The notes below the pieces were generated by a model that was not told the DNA's origin, did not search any database, and was given only the letters and a program-made list of their open reading frames with translations. The position numbers and the translations under genes are program-made. Below, piece by piece: positions 18,797-27,208 of a stretch of DNA of 64,000 nt (positions are counted from its first letter, which is position 1; every line of letters begins with the position of its first letter). The DNA is from Curtobacterium flaccumfaciens (GTDB lineage: Bacteria; Actinomycetota; Actinomycetes; Actinomycetales; Microbacteriaceae): positions 124,001 through 188,000 of the forward strand of contig NZ_SNVW01000005.1 of assembly GCF_004361695.1 (NCBI RefSeq), written 5' to 3'.

Positions 18797-19446
18797 GCAC
18801 TCCGCGGCCTCGGCCCCAGCACGAGCACCGGGCGCCGGTCGCCGTCGCGGTCCTGGTGAACCTGGCCCTCAGCCTGTTCCTGCCGAACGAGGTGCTGTTC
18901 TTCCCGTCGTGGGTCGTCCCGGTGCTCGGTGTCCTGCTCCTCAGCCCGCTCATCGTCTTCAACCCGCGGCGGTTGACGCGGGAGACGACCTGGTCGCGGT
19001 GGCTGTCCTTCGCCCTCGCGATCCTGCTCACGGTCGCGAACCAGCTCACGGTGGTGCGGACGATCGAGGTGCTCCTCGGCGGCCACGCCGACGGGGGCGC
19101 CGTCCTGCTCACCGCGCTGCAGGTGTGGGTGAGCACGATCATCGCGTTCGGGCTCGTCTACTGGAAGCTCGACCGCGGTGGTCCGGTGGCCCGTCGTCGC
19201 CCCGAGCTCTGGTCGAGCGACGAGGCCGACTTCCAGTTCCCGCAGGAGACCGACGCCAAGACCGCGGCCTGGCGTCCGGTGTACCTCGACTACCTCTACG
19301 TCGCGATGACGAACATGGTGGCCTTCAGCCCGACCGACACGATGCCGATGACGGTCCGCGCGAAGATGATCATGGCGTACCAGGCGCTCGGCGGGTTCAT
19401 CCTGCTCGCCCTCGTGATCTCGCGAGCGGTCAACATCATCAGCTGA
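18793..19446 (+). CDS. Uncharacterised integral membrane protein
   Basis: The 217-residue protein begins at a GTG in a GTGA overlap with the amine oxidase stop. Hydrophobic segments are visible near residues 15-35, 38-56, 74-96 and 108-128, and a C-terminal one at 190-214. The C-terminal stretch [21 protein letters not shown] followed by a last helix resembles DUF1345-type membrane proteins, but I am not certain of the family. YWKLDRGGP after the fourth helix looks conserved. As the last gene of the Lrp operon it may help movement of a polyamine or metabolite, but no function can be assigned. It converges on the SDR gene and overlaps its 3' end by 8 bp. Confidence 0.75.
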   Translation: MSTPRPRPQHEHRAPVAVAVLVNLALSLFLPNEVLFFPSWVVPVLGVLLLSPLIVFNPRRLTRETTWSRWLSFALAILLTVANQLTVVRTIEVLLGGHADGGAVLLTALQVWVSTIIAFGLVYWKLDRGGPVARRRPELWSSDEADFQFPQETDAKTAAWRPVYLDYLYVAMTNMVAFSPTDTMPMTVRAKMIMAYQALGGFILLALVISRAVNIIS

Positions 19447-20374
19447 TCGAGACCCCCGTCAGCTCCTCGGAGACGGTCCAGAGCCGGACTGCCGCCTCGT
19501 GATCGCGCATGGGCGCCCACGGCTCCTGCGGCGCTGCCGGCCCGCCGACGTTCCCGCGCCAGGCCGGACCGGTGAACCCGCCGTCCAGCTCGGGCGAGGT
19601 CGCGGCGAGCAGCGCCGGTTGCCCCGCGGTCTCGGCCGTGCCGACGAGCAGCCCGCGTGCCGAGAGCCACCGGATCACCCGGACCTGCGTGGTGTCACGA
19701 CCACGGCCGACCTCGGGACGCGCCGCGAGGAGGCTCGTCGGTGCGACCCCGGGGTGGCTGACCGCGGCCGTGACACCCCAGTCGGCCGAGCGACTCCGGC
19801 GGCTCAGCTCGAGGCCGAAGAGGGCGCACGCCAGCTTCGACGCCCCGTACGCGCGCGTCCCGTCGTACGCGTGCTCGGACTGCAGGTCGTCCCACGGGAT
19901 CGAAGCGCGGCGTGCGGCGATGCTCGTCTGCATCACGACCCGGCCACCGCCGTCCCGGAGGAGCGGCATCACGGCTCCCACGAGCGCGAAGTGCCCGAGG
20001 TGGTTGGTGCCGAACTGCAGCTCGAAGCCGTCGACGGTCGTCTGGCGTTCCGGCGGGGTCATCACCCCGGCGTTGCCGACGAGCAGGTCGATCGGGGCGC
20101 CGTCCGCGGCGAGCCGGTCGCCGAGGGCGTGCACCGACGCGAGCGACGACAGGTCCAGGTCCTCGAGCCGGAGTCGTGCCGCCGGGTAGCGCTCGCGGAT
20201 GCGGTCGACCGCGGCCTCGCCCTTCCGCCGGTTCCGCACCGGCAGGACCACCTCGGCACCGGCACCGGCCAGACGGGCGGCGATCCCCAGTCCGATGCCG
20301 TCGCTCGCACCCGTCACGAGGGCCAGGCGGCCGGTCAGGTCGGGCAGGGGCAGTTCGTCGACGTGTCGGGGCAT
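19439..20374 (-). CDS. Short-chain dehydrogenase/reductase
   Basis: This 311-residue SDR has the NAD(P) motif [10 protein letters not shown] near residue 21, the NAG motif (VGNAGVM), and the active-site YxxxK as YGASKLA with the preceding Ser in MQTSIA. It starts [15 protein letters not shown] with AGGAGG 5 nt upstream. Its length and the long C-terminus resemble the retinol-dehydrogenase/protochlorophyllide-reductase-like SDR branch common in actinobacteria. It is divergent from an XRE regulator (125 bp apart), a pairing that often means direct control. The substrate is unknown and there is no clear link to polyamines. Confidence 0.9.
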   Translation of the reverse strand: MPRHVDELPLPDLTGRLALVTGASDGIGLGIAARLAGAGAEVVLPVRNRRKGEAAVDRIRERYPAARLRLEDLDLSSLASVHALGDRLAADGAPIDLLVGNAGVMTPPERQTTVDGFELQFGTNHLGHFALVGAVMPLLRDGGGRVVMQTSIAARRASIPWDDLQSEHAYDGTRAYGASKLACALFGLELSRRSRSADWGVTAAVSHPGVAPTSLLAARPEVGRGRDTTQVRVIRWLSARGLLVGTAETAGQPALLAATSPELDGGFTGPAWRGNVGGPAAPQEPWAPMRDHEAAVRLWTVSEELTGVSIS

Positions 20375-20499
20375 CAGGTCCTCCTGGGTCTTCGGGCCGC
20401 CGGTGCGATCCGTCGACACCAGACTGCGGCCGTGCACGATCGACATCCACGGCCTGACGATCCGTGGCTCCGGCGACGCGGGGGCGCGATGATGGCACG

Positions 20500-21342
20500 G
20501 TGATCGATCGATCGTCCCTGGCCGACTTCCTCCGCGGCCGACGCGAAGCCCTGCAGCCGGAGGACGTCGGCCTCCACCGCGGGCAGCGTCGGCGGACCAC
20601 CGGCCTCCGTCGCGAGGAGGTCGCGCTGCTCGCCAACATGTCCGCCGACTACTACGCGCGCCTCGAGCGGGAGCGCGGGCCGCAGCCGTCCGAGCAGATG
20701 CTCGCGGCGATCGCGCAGGGGCTGCGGCTGTCGATCGACGAGCGGGACCACCTGTTCCGCCTCGCCGGACACCAGCCCCCGCAGCCCGGCCCCGGGGGCG
20801 ACCACGTGAGCCCCGGCATGATGCGCATCTTCGACCGTCTGGTGGACACACCGGCGGAGATCGTCACGGAGCTCGGCGAGACGCTGCAGCAGACGCCGCT
20901 CGCGGCCGCCATCACGGGTGACGCCGCCGATCGCTCCGGGGACATGCGGAGCATCGGCTTCCGGTGGTTCACCGACCCGGCCGCGCGGGCACTGCACCCG
21001 GAGGAGGACCACGAGTTCCTGTCCCGCATGTACGCCTCGGGACTCCGTGGCGTCATCGCGCAGCGTGGGCCGACGTCACGGGCCGCCCACCTGGCCGAGG
21101 TCCTGCTCGCGGAGAACGCGGAGTTCCGGGACGTCTGGGCCAGGCACGAGGTCGGGATCCGCCCTCGCGAGGTCAAGCACTTCCGTCACCCCGAGGTCGG
21201 GCTGCTCACGCTCACCTGCCAGGTCCTGCTCGACCCCGAGCGCTCGCACGCCCTGCTCGTCTACACGGCGGAACCGGGGAGCGAGAGCGCCGACCGGCTG
21301 CGCCTGCTGTCCGTGATCGGGACGAGCGTCCTCCCCGGCTAG
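20500..21342 (+). CDS. XRE-family (MmyB-like) transcriptional regulator
   Basis: The 280-residue protein has an N-terminal helix-turn-helix ([19 protein letters not shown], then [29 protein letters not shown]) and a roughly 170-residue MmyB-like ligand-binding domain ([35 protein letters not shown]). This architecture is widespread in actinobacteria, usually next to a divergently transcribed dehydrogenase. The GTG at 20500 is favoured over one 36 bp upstream because GATGAT (20488-20493) is placed 6 nt before it, as in several leaderless genes here, and the HTH begins directly after. It likely controls the divergent SDR gene and itself. Confidence 0.88.
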   Translation: MIDRSSLADFLRGRREALQPEDVGLHRGQRRRTTGLRREEVALLANMSADYYARLERERGPQPSEQMLAAIAQGLRLSIDERDHLFRLAGHQPPQPGPGGDHVSPGMMRIFDRLVDTPAEIVTELGETLQQTPLAAAITGDAADRSGDMRSIGFRWFTDPAARALHPEEDHEFLSRMYASGLRGVIAQRGPTSRAAHLAEVLLAENAEFRDVWARHEVGIRPREVKHFRHPEVGLLTLTCQVLLDPERSHALLVYTAEPGSESADRLRLLSVIGTSVLPG

Positions 21343-21372
21343 TCCGCCCGACGCGCCCTCGGGCCGGATGGC

Positions 21373-21404
21373 GGGCACCCCGCGCCGTTCAGCGCGGGGT
21401 GCCC
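21373..21404. terminator. 12-bp perfect hairpin, likely bidirectional terminator
   Basis: The arms GGGCACCCCGCG and CGCGGGGTGCCC enclose an 8-nt loop. The hairpin lies between the end of the XRE gene and the end of a small opposing reading frame, with no strong T tract. Confidence 0.65.
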
Positions 21405-21410
21405 TGGGTC

Positions 21411-21521
21411 TCAGCCCTTGCGGAACAGCTCGTGCAGGAGCCGGGCCACGGTCACGAGCAAGCTCGCGATCCCCAACCACGGCACCGGACGGCCGCGACG
21501 CGGTTCGTCGTCGTGCGACAT
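21411..21521 (-). CDS. Possible 36-residue membrane-associated small protein
   Basis: The complement from ATG at 21521 encodes MSHDDEPRRGRPVPWLGIAS and then a hydrophobic run LLVTVARLLHELF ending RKG. A purine-rich AAGGTGG is 5-6 nt upstream. The charged head, short hydrophobic segment and basic tail fit a small peripheral membrane peptide. It ends just before the terminator hairpin, and upstream of it lies the stem-loop region at 21574-21697, which could be its leader. I do not recognise a family; it could be a chance frame. Confidence 0.4.
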   Translation of the reverse strand: MSHDDEPRRGRPVPWLGIASLLVTVARLLHELFRKG

Positions 21522-21573
21522 CGGACCACCTTCGTGTCAGCGCCGGCGGACACGAGAAGTGCAGGCCGAGGGA

Positions 21574-21697
21574 TGTATCCCACTCGCGGAGCGGGATACA
21601 ATGGCTCCGAGTCTTGTGCTCGGGACCCGTGTTGTCCCTCGTTCTCCACTCGGAGGACAAATCGAAGCCCACCACTGTTCCTGCAGTGGTGGGCTTC
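21574..21697. ncRNA. Candidate structured RNA with three consecutive stem-loops
   Basis: Stem 1: TGTATCCC (21574-21581) pairs with GGGATACA (21593-21600), with an inner CTC/GAG. Stem 2: CTCCGAGT (21605-21612) pairs with ACTCGGAG (21648-21655) and encloses GGGAC/GTCCC (21622-21626 with 21634-21638). Stem 3: a perfect 14-bp hairpin, GAAGCCCACCACTG (21664-21677) with CAGTGGTGGGCTTC (21684-21697). The stems follow each other with spacers of only 4 and 8 nt and the region is noncoding. The strand is undetermined: on the complement stem 3 is followed by GATTTG, and the small frame at 21411-21521 lies downstream; on the plus strand it lies upstream of the N-carbamoylputrescine amidase gene. No known riboswitch class was recognised. 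Confidence 0.45.
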
Positions 21698-21775
21698 ATC
21701 CTCGTCTGGGCCGTCGTCCCGGCGTGACTCCGGCCCGCAGCCAGCATACCGATATTCTGGCCGCACACCCGGGGC

Positions 21776-21804
21776 TTGTGCTCGTTGATCGGTTGATCAA
21801 CAAT
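21776..21804 (+). promoter_or_regulatory. Leaderless promoter with overlapping palindromic operator
   Basis: TTGTGC (21776-21781), a 17-bp spacer and AACAAT (21799-21804) are followed by 6 nt and the ATG at 21811. The perfect palindrome GTTGATCAAC (21792-21801) overlaps the -10 box and a further GTTGATC half-site lies at 21784-21790. A bound repressor would block polymerase. Confidence 0.5.
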
Positions 21805-21810
21805 GGCGCC

Positions 21811-22872
21811 ATGAACGTCATCACCGGCTCGACGCCGCGGTCTCCCCTCCACCAGGACACCGGTGCCCCTCGCCGCACCGTCCGCGTCGCCCTCGTGCAG
21901 ACACGATGGCTGGCGGACCCGGAGGAACACCGGCGGCAGCTCGCGGACGGCATCGCCACGGCAGCCGCGAACGGCGCGAACGCGGTGTTCCTGCAGGAGC
22001 TCACCCTGCTTCGCTACCCGGGCGACACCCCGGCGTCCGGCGTCCCGAAGGACCTCGCCGAGTCGCTCGAGGACGGCCCCACGACCGCGTTCGCCCGCGC
22101 GCAGGCGATCGAGCACGGGGTGTTCGTGCACGCGTCGCTGTACGAGCGCCCCGCCGAGGACGACCGGCCCGACGACCCGCGCGGCTACAACACGGCGATC
22201 CTCGTCGGCCCCGACGGCACGGTGGTCGGCCGGACCCGCAAGACGCACATCCCGATCAGCGCCGGCTACCACGAGGACACCTACTTCCGCCCGGGCAGCG
22301 ACGCGGACGCCTTCCCCGTGTACGAACCACCGGGGCTCGGCGCCCGGGTCGGGTTGCCGACCTGCTGGGACGAGTGGTTCCCCGAGGTCGCGCGGTCCTA
22401 CGGCCTCGCGGGTTCCGAGGTCCTGGTGTACCCGACGGCGATCGGCTCCGAACCGACCTTCCCGGACTTCGACACCGCGCCGATCTGGCGGCAGGTCATC
22501 GTGGCGAACGGCATCACCGCCGGGCAGTTCATGGTCGTGCCGAACCGGTGGGGCGACGAGGGCGACATCACCTTCTACGGGTCGTCGTTCATCTCGGACC
22601 CGTTCGGCCGGGTCCTCGTCGAGGCGCCGCGCGATGCCGATGCGGTGCTGGTCGCGGACCTCGACCTCGACGCCCGCGTCGAGTGGCTCCGCCTCTTCCC
22701 CTTCTACGTGACACGGCGACCCGACCTGTACGGCGGCCTGGTGCAGGAGGTCGACCCCGTCCGCGACGGGTACGGCGCGCACGAGGCGATCCGCGCCTCC
22801 AGGCCGGTCCCGCCGACCGACGGCCGCTGGACGGAACCGGCCGGTGCCACCCGACCGGCGGTGCTGTCGTGA
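21811..22872 (+). CDS. aguB: N-carbamoylputrescine amidase (nitrilase superfamily)
   Basis: The 353-residue carbon-nitrogen hydrolase has the Glu-Lys-Cys triad: Glu63 in FLQELTL, Lys in GRTRKTHIPI and Cys in LPTCWDEWFPE. FRPGSDADAFPVYE and the C-terminal FYVTRRPDLYGGL fit N-carbamoylputrescine amidase, which yields putrescine, CO2 and ammonia. The next gene is agmatine deiminase, starting at a GTG that overlaps the stop by 4 bp; together they convert agmatine to putrescine. No Shine-Dalgarno precedes the ATG, but a promoter is positioned for leaderless initiation. The C-terminus contains one copy of the dispersed CCTCCAG element, encoding RASRP. Confidence 0.93.
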   Translation: MNVITGSTPRSPLHQDTGAPRRTVRVALVQTRWLADPEEHRRQLADGIATAAANGANAVFLQELTLLRYPGDTPASGVPKDLAESLEDGPTTAFARAQAIEHGVFVHASLYERPAEDDRPDDPRGYNTAILVGPDGTVVGRTRKTHIPISAGYHEDTYFRPGSDADAFPVYEPPGLGARVGLPTCWDEWFPEVARSYGLAGSEVLVYPTAIGSEPTFPDFDTAPIWRQVIVANGITAGQFMVVPNRWGDEGDITFYGSSFISDPFGRVLVEAPRDADAVLVADLDLDARVEWLRLFPFYVTRRPDLYGGLVQEVDPVRDGYGAHEAIRASRPVPPTDGRWTEPAGATRPAVLS

Positions 22873-23897
22873 GCTGGCGGATGCCGGCGGAGAGGGCTCC
22901 GCAGGATCGCACGTGGATGGCGTTCCCACGGCCCGGCGCCACCCTCGGCGACGACCCGGCGAGCGCCGAGGCCGCGCGGACCGCGTGGGCCACGACGGCG
23001 AACACGATCAGCGAGTACCAGCCCGTCACGGTCGTGGTCGACCCGGTGGCACGTGCCGACGCCGACCGGTTGCTCGCCGGCGACATCGACGTCCTCGAAG
23101 CGCCCCTGGACGACTTCTGGATGCGTGACATCGGGCCGACGTTCGTCGTCGACGACGAGGGCGACCTCGGCGCCGTGGACTGGGTGTTCAACGGCTGGGG
23201 CGCGAACGCGTGGTCGACCTGGACGCGTGACGCCGAGGTCGCCGCGACCGTGGCGCACGCCGCGGGTGCAACGCGGATCCCCTCGCTCCTCGTCAACGAG
23301 GGCGGCGCGATCCACGTCGACGGCGCGGGGCGGGTCCTCGTGACGGAGACGGTGCAGCTCGACCCGCGGCGGAACCCGTACGCCGACCGCGCCCGAGTCG
23401 AGGAGGAACTCGCGCGGACCATCGGAGCGACGGACGTCGTCTGGCTCCCCCGCGGGCTGACACGCGACTACGACGGCCTGGGCACCCGCGGGCACGTGGA
23501 CATGGTGGCGACGTTCCCCGAACCCGGTGTCGTCCTGCTGCACGCCCAGCCCGACCCGGTGCACCCGGACCACCTCGTGGTGCCGCAGATCCGTCGCGCA
23601 CTCGAGCAGGCGGCCGACGTGACGATCATCGAGCTCCCGGCCCCGGCGACCCTGACCGACGGCGGTGGCCCGGTGGACTGGAACTACGTCAACCACGTCG
23701 TCGTGAACGGTGCGGTGATCGCTTGCGGGTTCGGCGAACCGGCGGCGGACGACCGGGCCCGGGGCATCTTGGCGGACGTGTACCCGGGGCGCGAGGTGCG
23801 TTCGGTCGACGCCCGCGAGGTCTTCGCGCGCGGCGGCGGCCTGCACTGCATCACGCAGCAGCAACCGAGGCTGCCGACCGGGTCCGCGACCGGCTGA
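22869..23897 (+). CDS. aguA: Agmatine deiminase
   Basis: The 342-residue peptidyl-arginine-deiminase-type enzyme shows the family signatures WRMPAERAPQDRTWMAFPR, FWMRDIGPTFV, NEGGAIHVDG and GTRGHVDMVATF, with the catalytic Cys in GGGLHCITQQQP near the C-terminus. It hydrolyses agmatine to N-carbamoylputrescine and ammonia. The GTG at 22869 forms a GTGA overlap with aguB; an in-frame ATG four codons on is an alternative. The gene order amidase-deiminase feeds putrescine into the surrounding catabolic genes. Confidence 0.94.
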   Translation: MSWRMPAERAPQDRTWMAFPRPGATLGDDPASAEAARTAWATTANTISEYQPVTVVVDPVARADADRLLAGDIDVLEAPLDDFWMRDIGPTFVVDDEGDLGAVDWVFNGWGANAWSTWTRDAEVAATVAHAAGATRIPSLLVNEGGAIHVDGAGRVLVTETVQLDPRRNPYADRARVEEELARTIGATDVVWLPRGLTRDYDGLGTRGHVDMVATFPEPGVVLLHAQPDPVHPDHLVVPQIRRALEQAADVTIIELPAPATLTDGGGPVDWNYVNHVVVNGAVIACGFGEPAADDRARGILADVYPGREVRSVDAREVFARGGGLHCITQQQPRLPTGSATG

Positions 23898-23906
23898 CGC
23901 GCACCT

Positions 23907-23946
23907 GACGCGGTGTACATCGTCTCCGACCGCCCTGTACACCGCG
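23907..23946. promoter_or_regulatory. 12-bp inverted repeat upstream of the APC permease, candidate activator site
   Basis: ACGCGGTGTACA (23907-23918) and TGTACACCGCGT (23935-23946) are perfect inverse copies 16 bp apart. A -10-like TATGGT at 23974-23979 with no good -35 lies downstream, so the site would be centred around -60. The same TGTACACCGC core occurs between gabT and the PucR gene. Confidence 0.55.
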
Positions 23947-24043
23947 TCCGGTCCGCCGGGCACCGGGGCGTCGGTATGGTGCTCCGAACCGAACGGCCCG
24001 GGCACCGACGCCCGGCCCCGATCCAGCAGGGAAGTCAACGCAC

Positions 24044-25459
24044 ATGGCATCACCCATCGCGGTCACCGCCCCGGCACCACCGGCGCGCGGCGGTTCACTG
24101 AAGCGGAGCCTCGGCCTCTGGGCGATCGTCGGCCTCGGACTCGGCTACATGACCCCGACCGTGGTGTTCGACACCTTCGGCATCGTGTCCGGCGAGACCG
24201 AGGGGGCCGTCCCGAGCGCGTACCTCATCGCCCTGGTGATCATGCTCCTGACCGCGGTGAGCTACGGGAAGATGGTCCGCGTCTACCCCGCAGCCGGGTC
24301 CGCGTACACGTACGTGCGCGAGTCGATCCACCCGAACGCCGGGTTCATGGTCGGTTGGGCCTCGCTCCTCGACTACCTGCTCCTGCCGATGGTCAACGCG
24401 CTCATCATCCGGCTCTACCTCGAGCAGGTCTTCCCGGCACTGCCGCCGTGGGTGACCGTCGTGGTCTACACCGCGTTCGTCACCACGGTGATCTGCCTGT
24501 CGATGCGCGGGACCTCGAACCTCAACATGGTCCTGCTCATCGGGGCGGTCCTCGCGATGATCGCCTTCGTGGTCTTCGCCGTCATCGAACTCGTGCAGGG
24601 TGCCGGTGCGGGGACGCTCGTCAGCACGGAGCCGTTCGTGCACGACGGCGTCACGATGTCCGCGCTCCTCACCGGCGCGACCGTCGTCTGCTTCTCGTTC
24701 ATCGGGTTCGACGCGGTCACGATGTACACGGAAGAGGCGAAGTCGGTCCGGATCATGCCGAAGGCCATCCTCATGACGGTCCTCATCGGCGGCCTGATCT
24801 TCCTGGTGTCGTCGTACTTCGCCCAGCTGCGGTTCCCGACCAACGCCCCCTTCGGCGAGTTCACCGACGACCCGCTCCCCCAGATCGGCCTGCTGGTCGG
24901 CGGCCGCGTGTTCCAGGCGATCCTCGTGGCAGCCGGGTTCATCGCCGCACTGGCGTCGGGCCTCGCCTCGCACGCCAGCGTCGCGCGCATGCTGCTCGTG
25001 ATGGGCCGGAACAACGTCCTGCCGAAGCGGGTCTTCGGGTACGTCAGTCCCCGTACCCGCACGCCCATCCTGAACGTCGTGTTCGTCGGTCTGGTCACCC
25101 TGCTCGCGATGTCGTTCTCGCTCGACACGATCTCGTCCTACATCAACTTCGGTGCGCTCATCGCGTTCACGTTCGTCAACCTGACCGTCATCGTGCACTT
25201 CGCCTGGCGGGAGGGTCGCCGCCACACCGTCCGCGACCGGTTCACCTTCGTCGTGATGCCGGGCGTCGCGATGGTCCTCACCGGTGTTCTCTGGTCGCAG
25301 CTGCACGCCGACGCGCTGATCGCCGGCGGCGTGTGGGCGGCCATCGGGTTCGTGTACCTGCTGGTCATCACGAAGGGGTTCCGTGTGCAGCCGAAGGGCT
25401 TCGACGAGAACCAGCCGGTGACCGGCGTCAACAAGCAACTGACCGACGAGCAAGGCTGA
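24044..25459 (+). CDS. APC-family amino acid/polyamine permease (PuuP-like)
   Basis: This 471-residue transporter has about 12 hydrophobic segments. The first helix GLWAIVGLGLGYMTPTVVFDTFGIVSG and the segment SYGKMVRVYPAAGSAYTYVRE are the amino acid-polyamine-organocation hallmark, and SFIGFDAVTMYTEEAKSV is the helix 6 unwound substrate region. Context (aguA, aguB upstream; SSADH 8 bp downstream) suggests uptake of putrescine or GABA. AGGGA precedes the ATG. The inverted repeat upstream suggests control by the PucR-family regulator encoded 7 kb away. Confidence 0.9.
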   Translation: MASPIAVTAPAPPARGGSLKRSLGLWAIVGLGLGYMTPTVVFDTFGIVSGETEGAVPSAYLIALVIMLLTAVSYGKMVRVYPAAGSAYTYVRESIHPNAGFMVGWASLLDYLLLPMVNALIIRLYLEQVFPALPPWVTVVVYTAFVTTVICLSMRGTSNLNMVLLIGAVLAMIAFVVFAVIELVQGAGAGTLVSTEPFVHDGVTMSALLTGATVVCFSFIGFDAVTMYTEEAKSVRIMPKAILMTVLIGGLIFLVSSYFAQLRFPTNAPFGEFTDDPLPQIGLLVGGRVFQAILVAAGFIAALASGLASHASVARMLLVMGRNNVLPKRVFGYVSPRTRTPILNVVFVGLVTLLAMSFSLDTISSYINFGALIAFTFVNLTVIVHFAWREGRRHTVRDRFTFVVMPGVAMVLTGVLWSQLHADALIAGGVWAAIGFVYLLVITKGFRVQPKGFDENQPVTGVNKQLTDEQG

Positions 25460-25467
25460 GGAGCACC

Positions 25468-26889
25468 ATGACCGACACCACCAGCACCGCCACAGACAGC
25501 ACCGGCACCGCCAGCACCGCGACCGCCACCCTCTACGCCGTCACGGACCCGGCCTCCGGCGAGGTCCTCCGCACGTTCCCGACGATCACGGACGACGAAC
25601 TCCGAGCGGCGATCGACACCGCCGACCGAGCGCACGCCGCCGACCGCAGCACCGTCTCCGACCGCGCGGCCCTGCTCCGCCGCGTCGCCGAGCTCTACCG
25701 GGAGCGCCGCGACGAGCTGGCCGCGACGATCGTCCGCGAGATGGCGAAGCCGATCGACCAGGCCGTCGGCGAGGTCGACTTCTGCGCCGACATCTACGAC
25801 TACTACGCCGACCACGCGTCGGAGTTCCTGGCGGACGAGCCGATCACCCTGGCACCGGGCAGCGAGGGCTCCGCGTTCATCCGGAAGTCCTCGATCGGCG
25901 TGGTGCTCGGCATCATGCCCTGGAACTTCCCGGCGTACCAGATCGCCCGGTTCGCGGGCCCGAACCTGCTCATCGGCAACACGGTCCTGCTGAAGCACGC
26001 CCCGCAGTGCCCCGAGTCGGCACTGGCGATCGAGCAGGTCTTCCGCGACGCCGGCTTCCCGGAGGGCGCGTACACGAACGTGTTCGCGTCGAACGACCAG
26101 GTCGCCGACGTCATCGCCGACCCCCGGGTGCAGGGCGTCTCGCTGACGGGCTCGGCTCGTGCGGGTGCCGCGGTCGCGGAGATCGCCGGCCGGAACCTCA
26201 CGAAGGTCGTGCTGGAGCTCGGTGGGTCGGACCCCTTCATCCTGCTGTCGACCGACGACCTCGACGCCGTGGTCGAGTCCGCCGTCGCCACCCGCCTCGA
26301 GGGCAACGGCCAGGTCTGCAACGCCGCGAAGCGCTTCCTGGTCGCCGACCACCTGTACGACGACTTCCTCACGAGGTTCACCGCGGCGATGTCCGCCGTC
26401 GAGCCGACGGACCCGACGACCCCCGGTGCGGAGCTCGGCCCGCTGTCCTCGCCGGCCGCGGCCGACCGTCTCGAGGAGCAGCTCACGAGTGCCCGCGCAC
26501 AGGGTGCGACGGTCGTGACCGGCGGCGAGCGGCACGGCAACGCGTTCACCCCGACGGTGCTCACCGACGTCACGCCGGACAACGACGCCTACCGCGAGGA
26601 GTTCTTCGGCCCGGTTGCGGCCGTGTACCGCGTCGAGGACGAGGACGCCGCGGTCACGATCGCGAACGACACCCCGTACGGCCTCGGCTCGTACCTCTTC
26701 ACGACCGACGCCGACCAGGCACTCCGCGTCGCGGACCGCATCGAGGCCGGCATGGTCTACGTGAACATCGTCGGCGCGGACAGCCCCGAGCTGCCGTTCG
26801 GCGGCGTCAAGGCGAGCGGCTTCGGCCGCGAGCTCGGCCCCCTGGGGGCCGACGAGTTCGTCAACAAGAAGCTGATCCGCATCGGCTGA
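25468..26889 (+). CDS. NAD(P)-dependent succinate-semialdehyde dehydrogenase, Sad/YneI type
   Basis: The 473-residue aldehyde dehydrogenase has IMPWNFPAYQIARF, LLKHAPQCPESALAIEQVF, LELGGSDPFILL with the catalytic Glu, and the catalytic Cys in GNGQVCNAAKRF. LKHAP and GGSDPFI are shared with E. coli Sad, which oxidises succinate semialdehyde to succinate. The first 20 residues are an unusual Thr/Ser/Ala-only run not needed for the fold. GAGGAG lies 6 nt before the ATG, and the gene follows the permease by 8 bp. A second candidate SSADH (28573-30156) lies nearby, so the two may differ in cofactor or aldehyde. Confidence 0.88.
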   Translation: MTDTTSTATDSTGTASTATATLYAVTDPASGEVLRTFPTITDDELRAAIDTADRAHAADRSTVSDRAALLRRVAELYRERRDELAATIVREMAKPIDQAVGEVDFCADIYDYYADHASEFLADEPITLAPGSEGSAFIRKSSIGVVLGIMPWNFPAYQIARFAGPNLLIGNTVLLKHAPQCPESALAIEQVFRDAGFPEGAYTNVFASNDQVADVIADPRVQGVSLTGSARAGAAVAEIAGRNLTKVVLELGGSDPFILLSTDDLDAVVESAVATRLEGNGQVCNAAKRFLVADHLYDDFLTRFTAAMSAVEPTDPTTPGAELGPLSSPAAADRLEEQLTSARAQGATVVTGGERHGNAFTPTVLTDVTPDNDAYREEFFGPVAAVYRVEDEDAAVTIANDTPYGLGSYLFTTDADQALRVADRIEAGMVYVNIVGADSPELPFGGVKASGFGRELGPLGADEFVNKKLIRIG

Positions 26890-26911
26890 CCGATCGTCGG
26901 CCGCCGTCCGA

Positions 26912-27073
26912 CTACTCCTGCGGGTCGGCGGGCTCGCCGCCCGAGTCGACGTCGCTGTCCTGTTCCGGGTCCTCGGTCGCGTTGCCGGAGGACGACCCGT
27001 CGGGCAGGTCCTCGGTGTACTCGCGCTGCTCGTCGGTGGGCTCGCTCGAGCCGTTCGCTGCGGTGTCGCTCAT
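26912..27073 (-). CDS. Small acidic hypothetical protein (53 residues)
   Basis: The complement from ATG at 27073 gives MSDTAANGSSEPTDEQREYT and ends DPQE with a TAG stop. It is rich in Asp, Glu, Ser and Gly with no hydrophobic core, so it is probably disordered. It converges on the SSADH gene 22 bp away. Similar short acidic proteins are common in Microbacteriaceae, but no function is known to me. Confidence 0.55.
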   Translation of the reverse strand: MSDTAANGSSEPTDEQREYTEDLPDGSSSGNATEDPEQDSDVDSGGEPADPQE

Positions 27074-27160
27074 GGTCCGGACGCTACGCGGACGCGTCGA
27101 GGTGACCGCCCAGGCGGACGGGCGACGGACGGTGTGGACGCGGCCACGCGACGGACTGTA

Positions 27161-27186
27161 GGCGCGGTGCCAGCTGGCACCGCGCC
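27161..27186. repeat. 26-bp perfect palindrome followed by a dispersed-element copy
   Basis: The left half GGCGCGGTGCCAG is the exact inverse of the right half CTGGCACCGCGCC. It continues directly into CTCCAGTCCGG, and the run GCTGGCACCGCGCCTCC is repeated between gyrB and gyrA. It lies 22 bp before the amine oxidase stop, so it may also work as a terminator. Confidence 0.6.
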
Positions 27187-27208
27187 TCCAGTCCGGCTCG
27201 GTGAGCGT

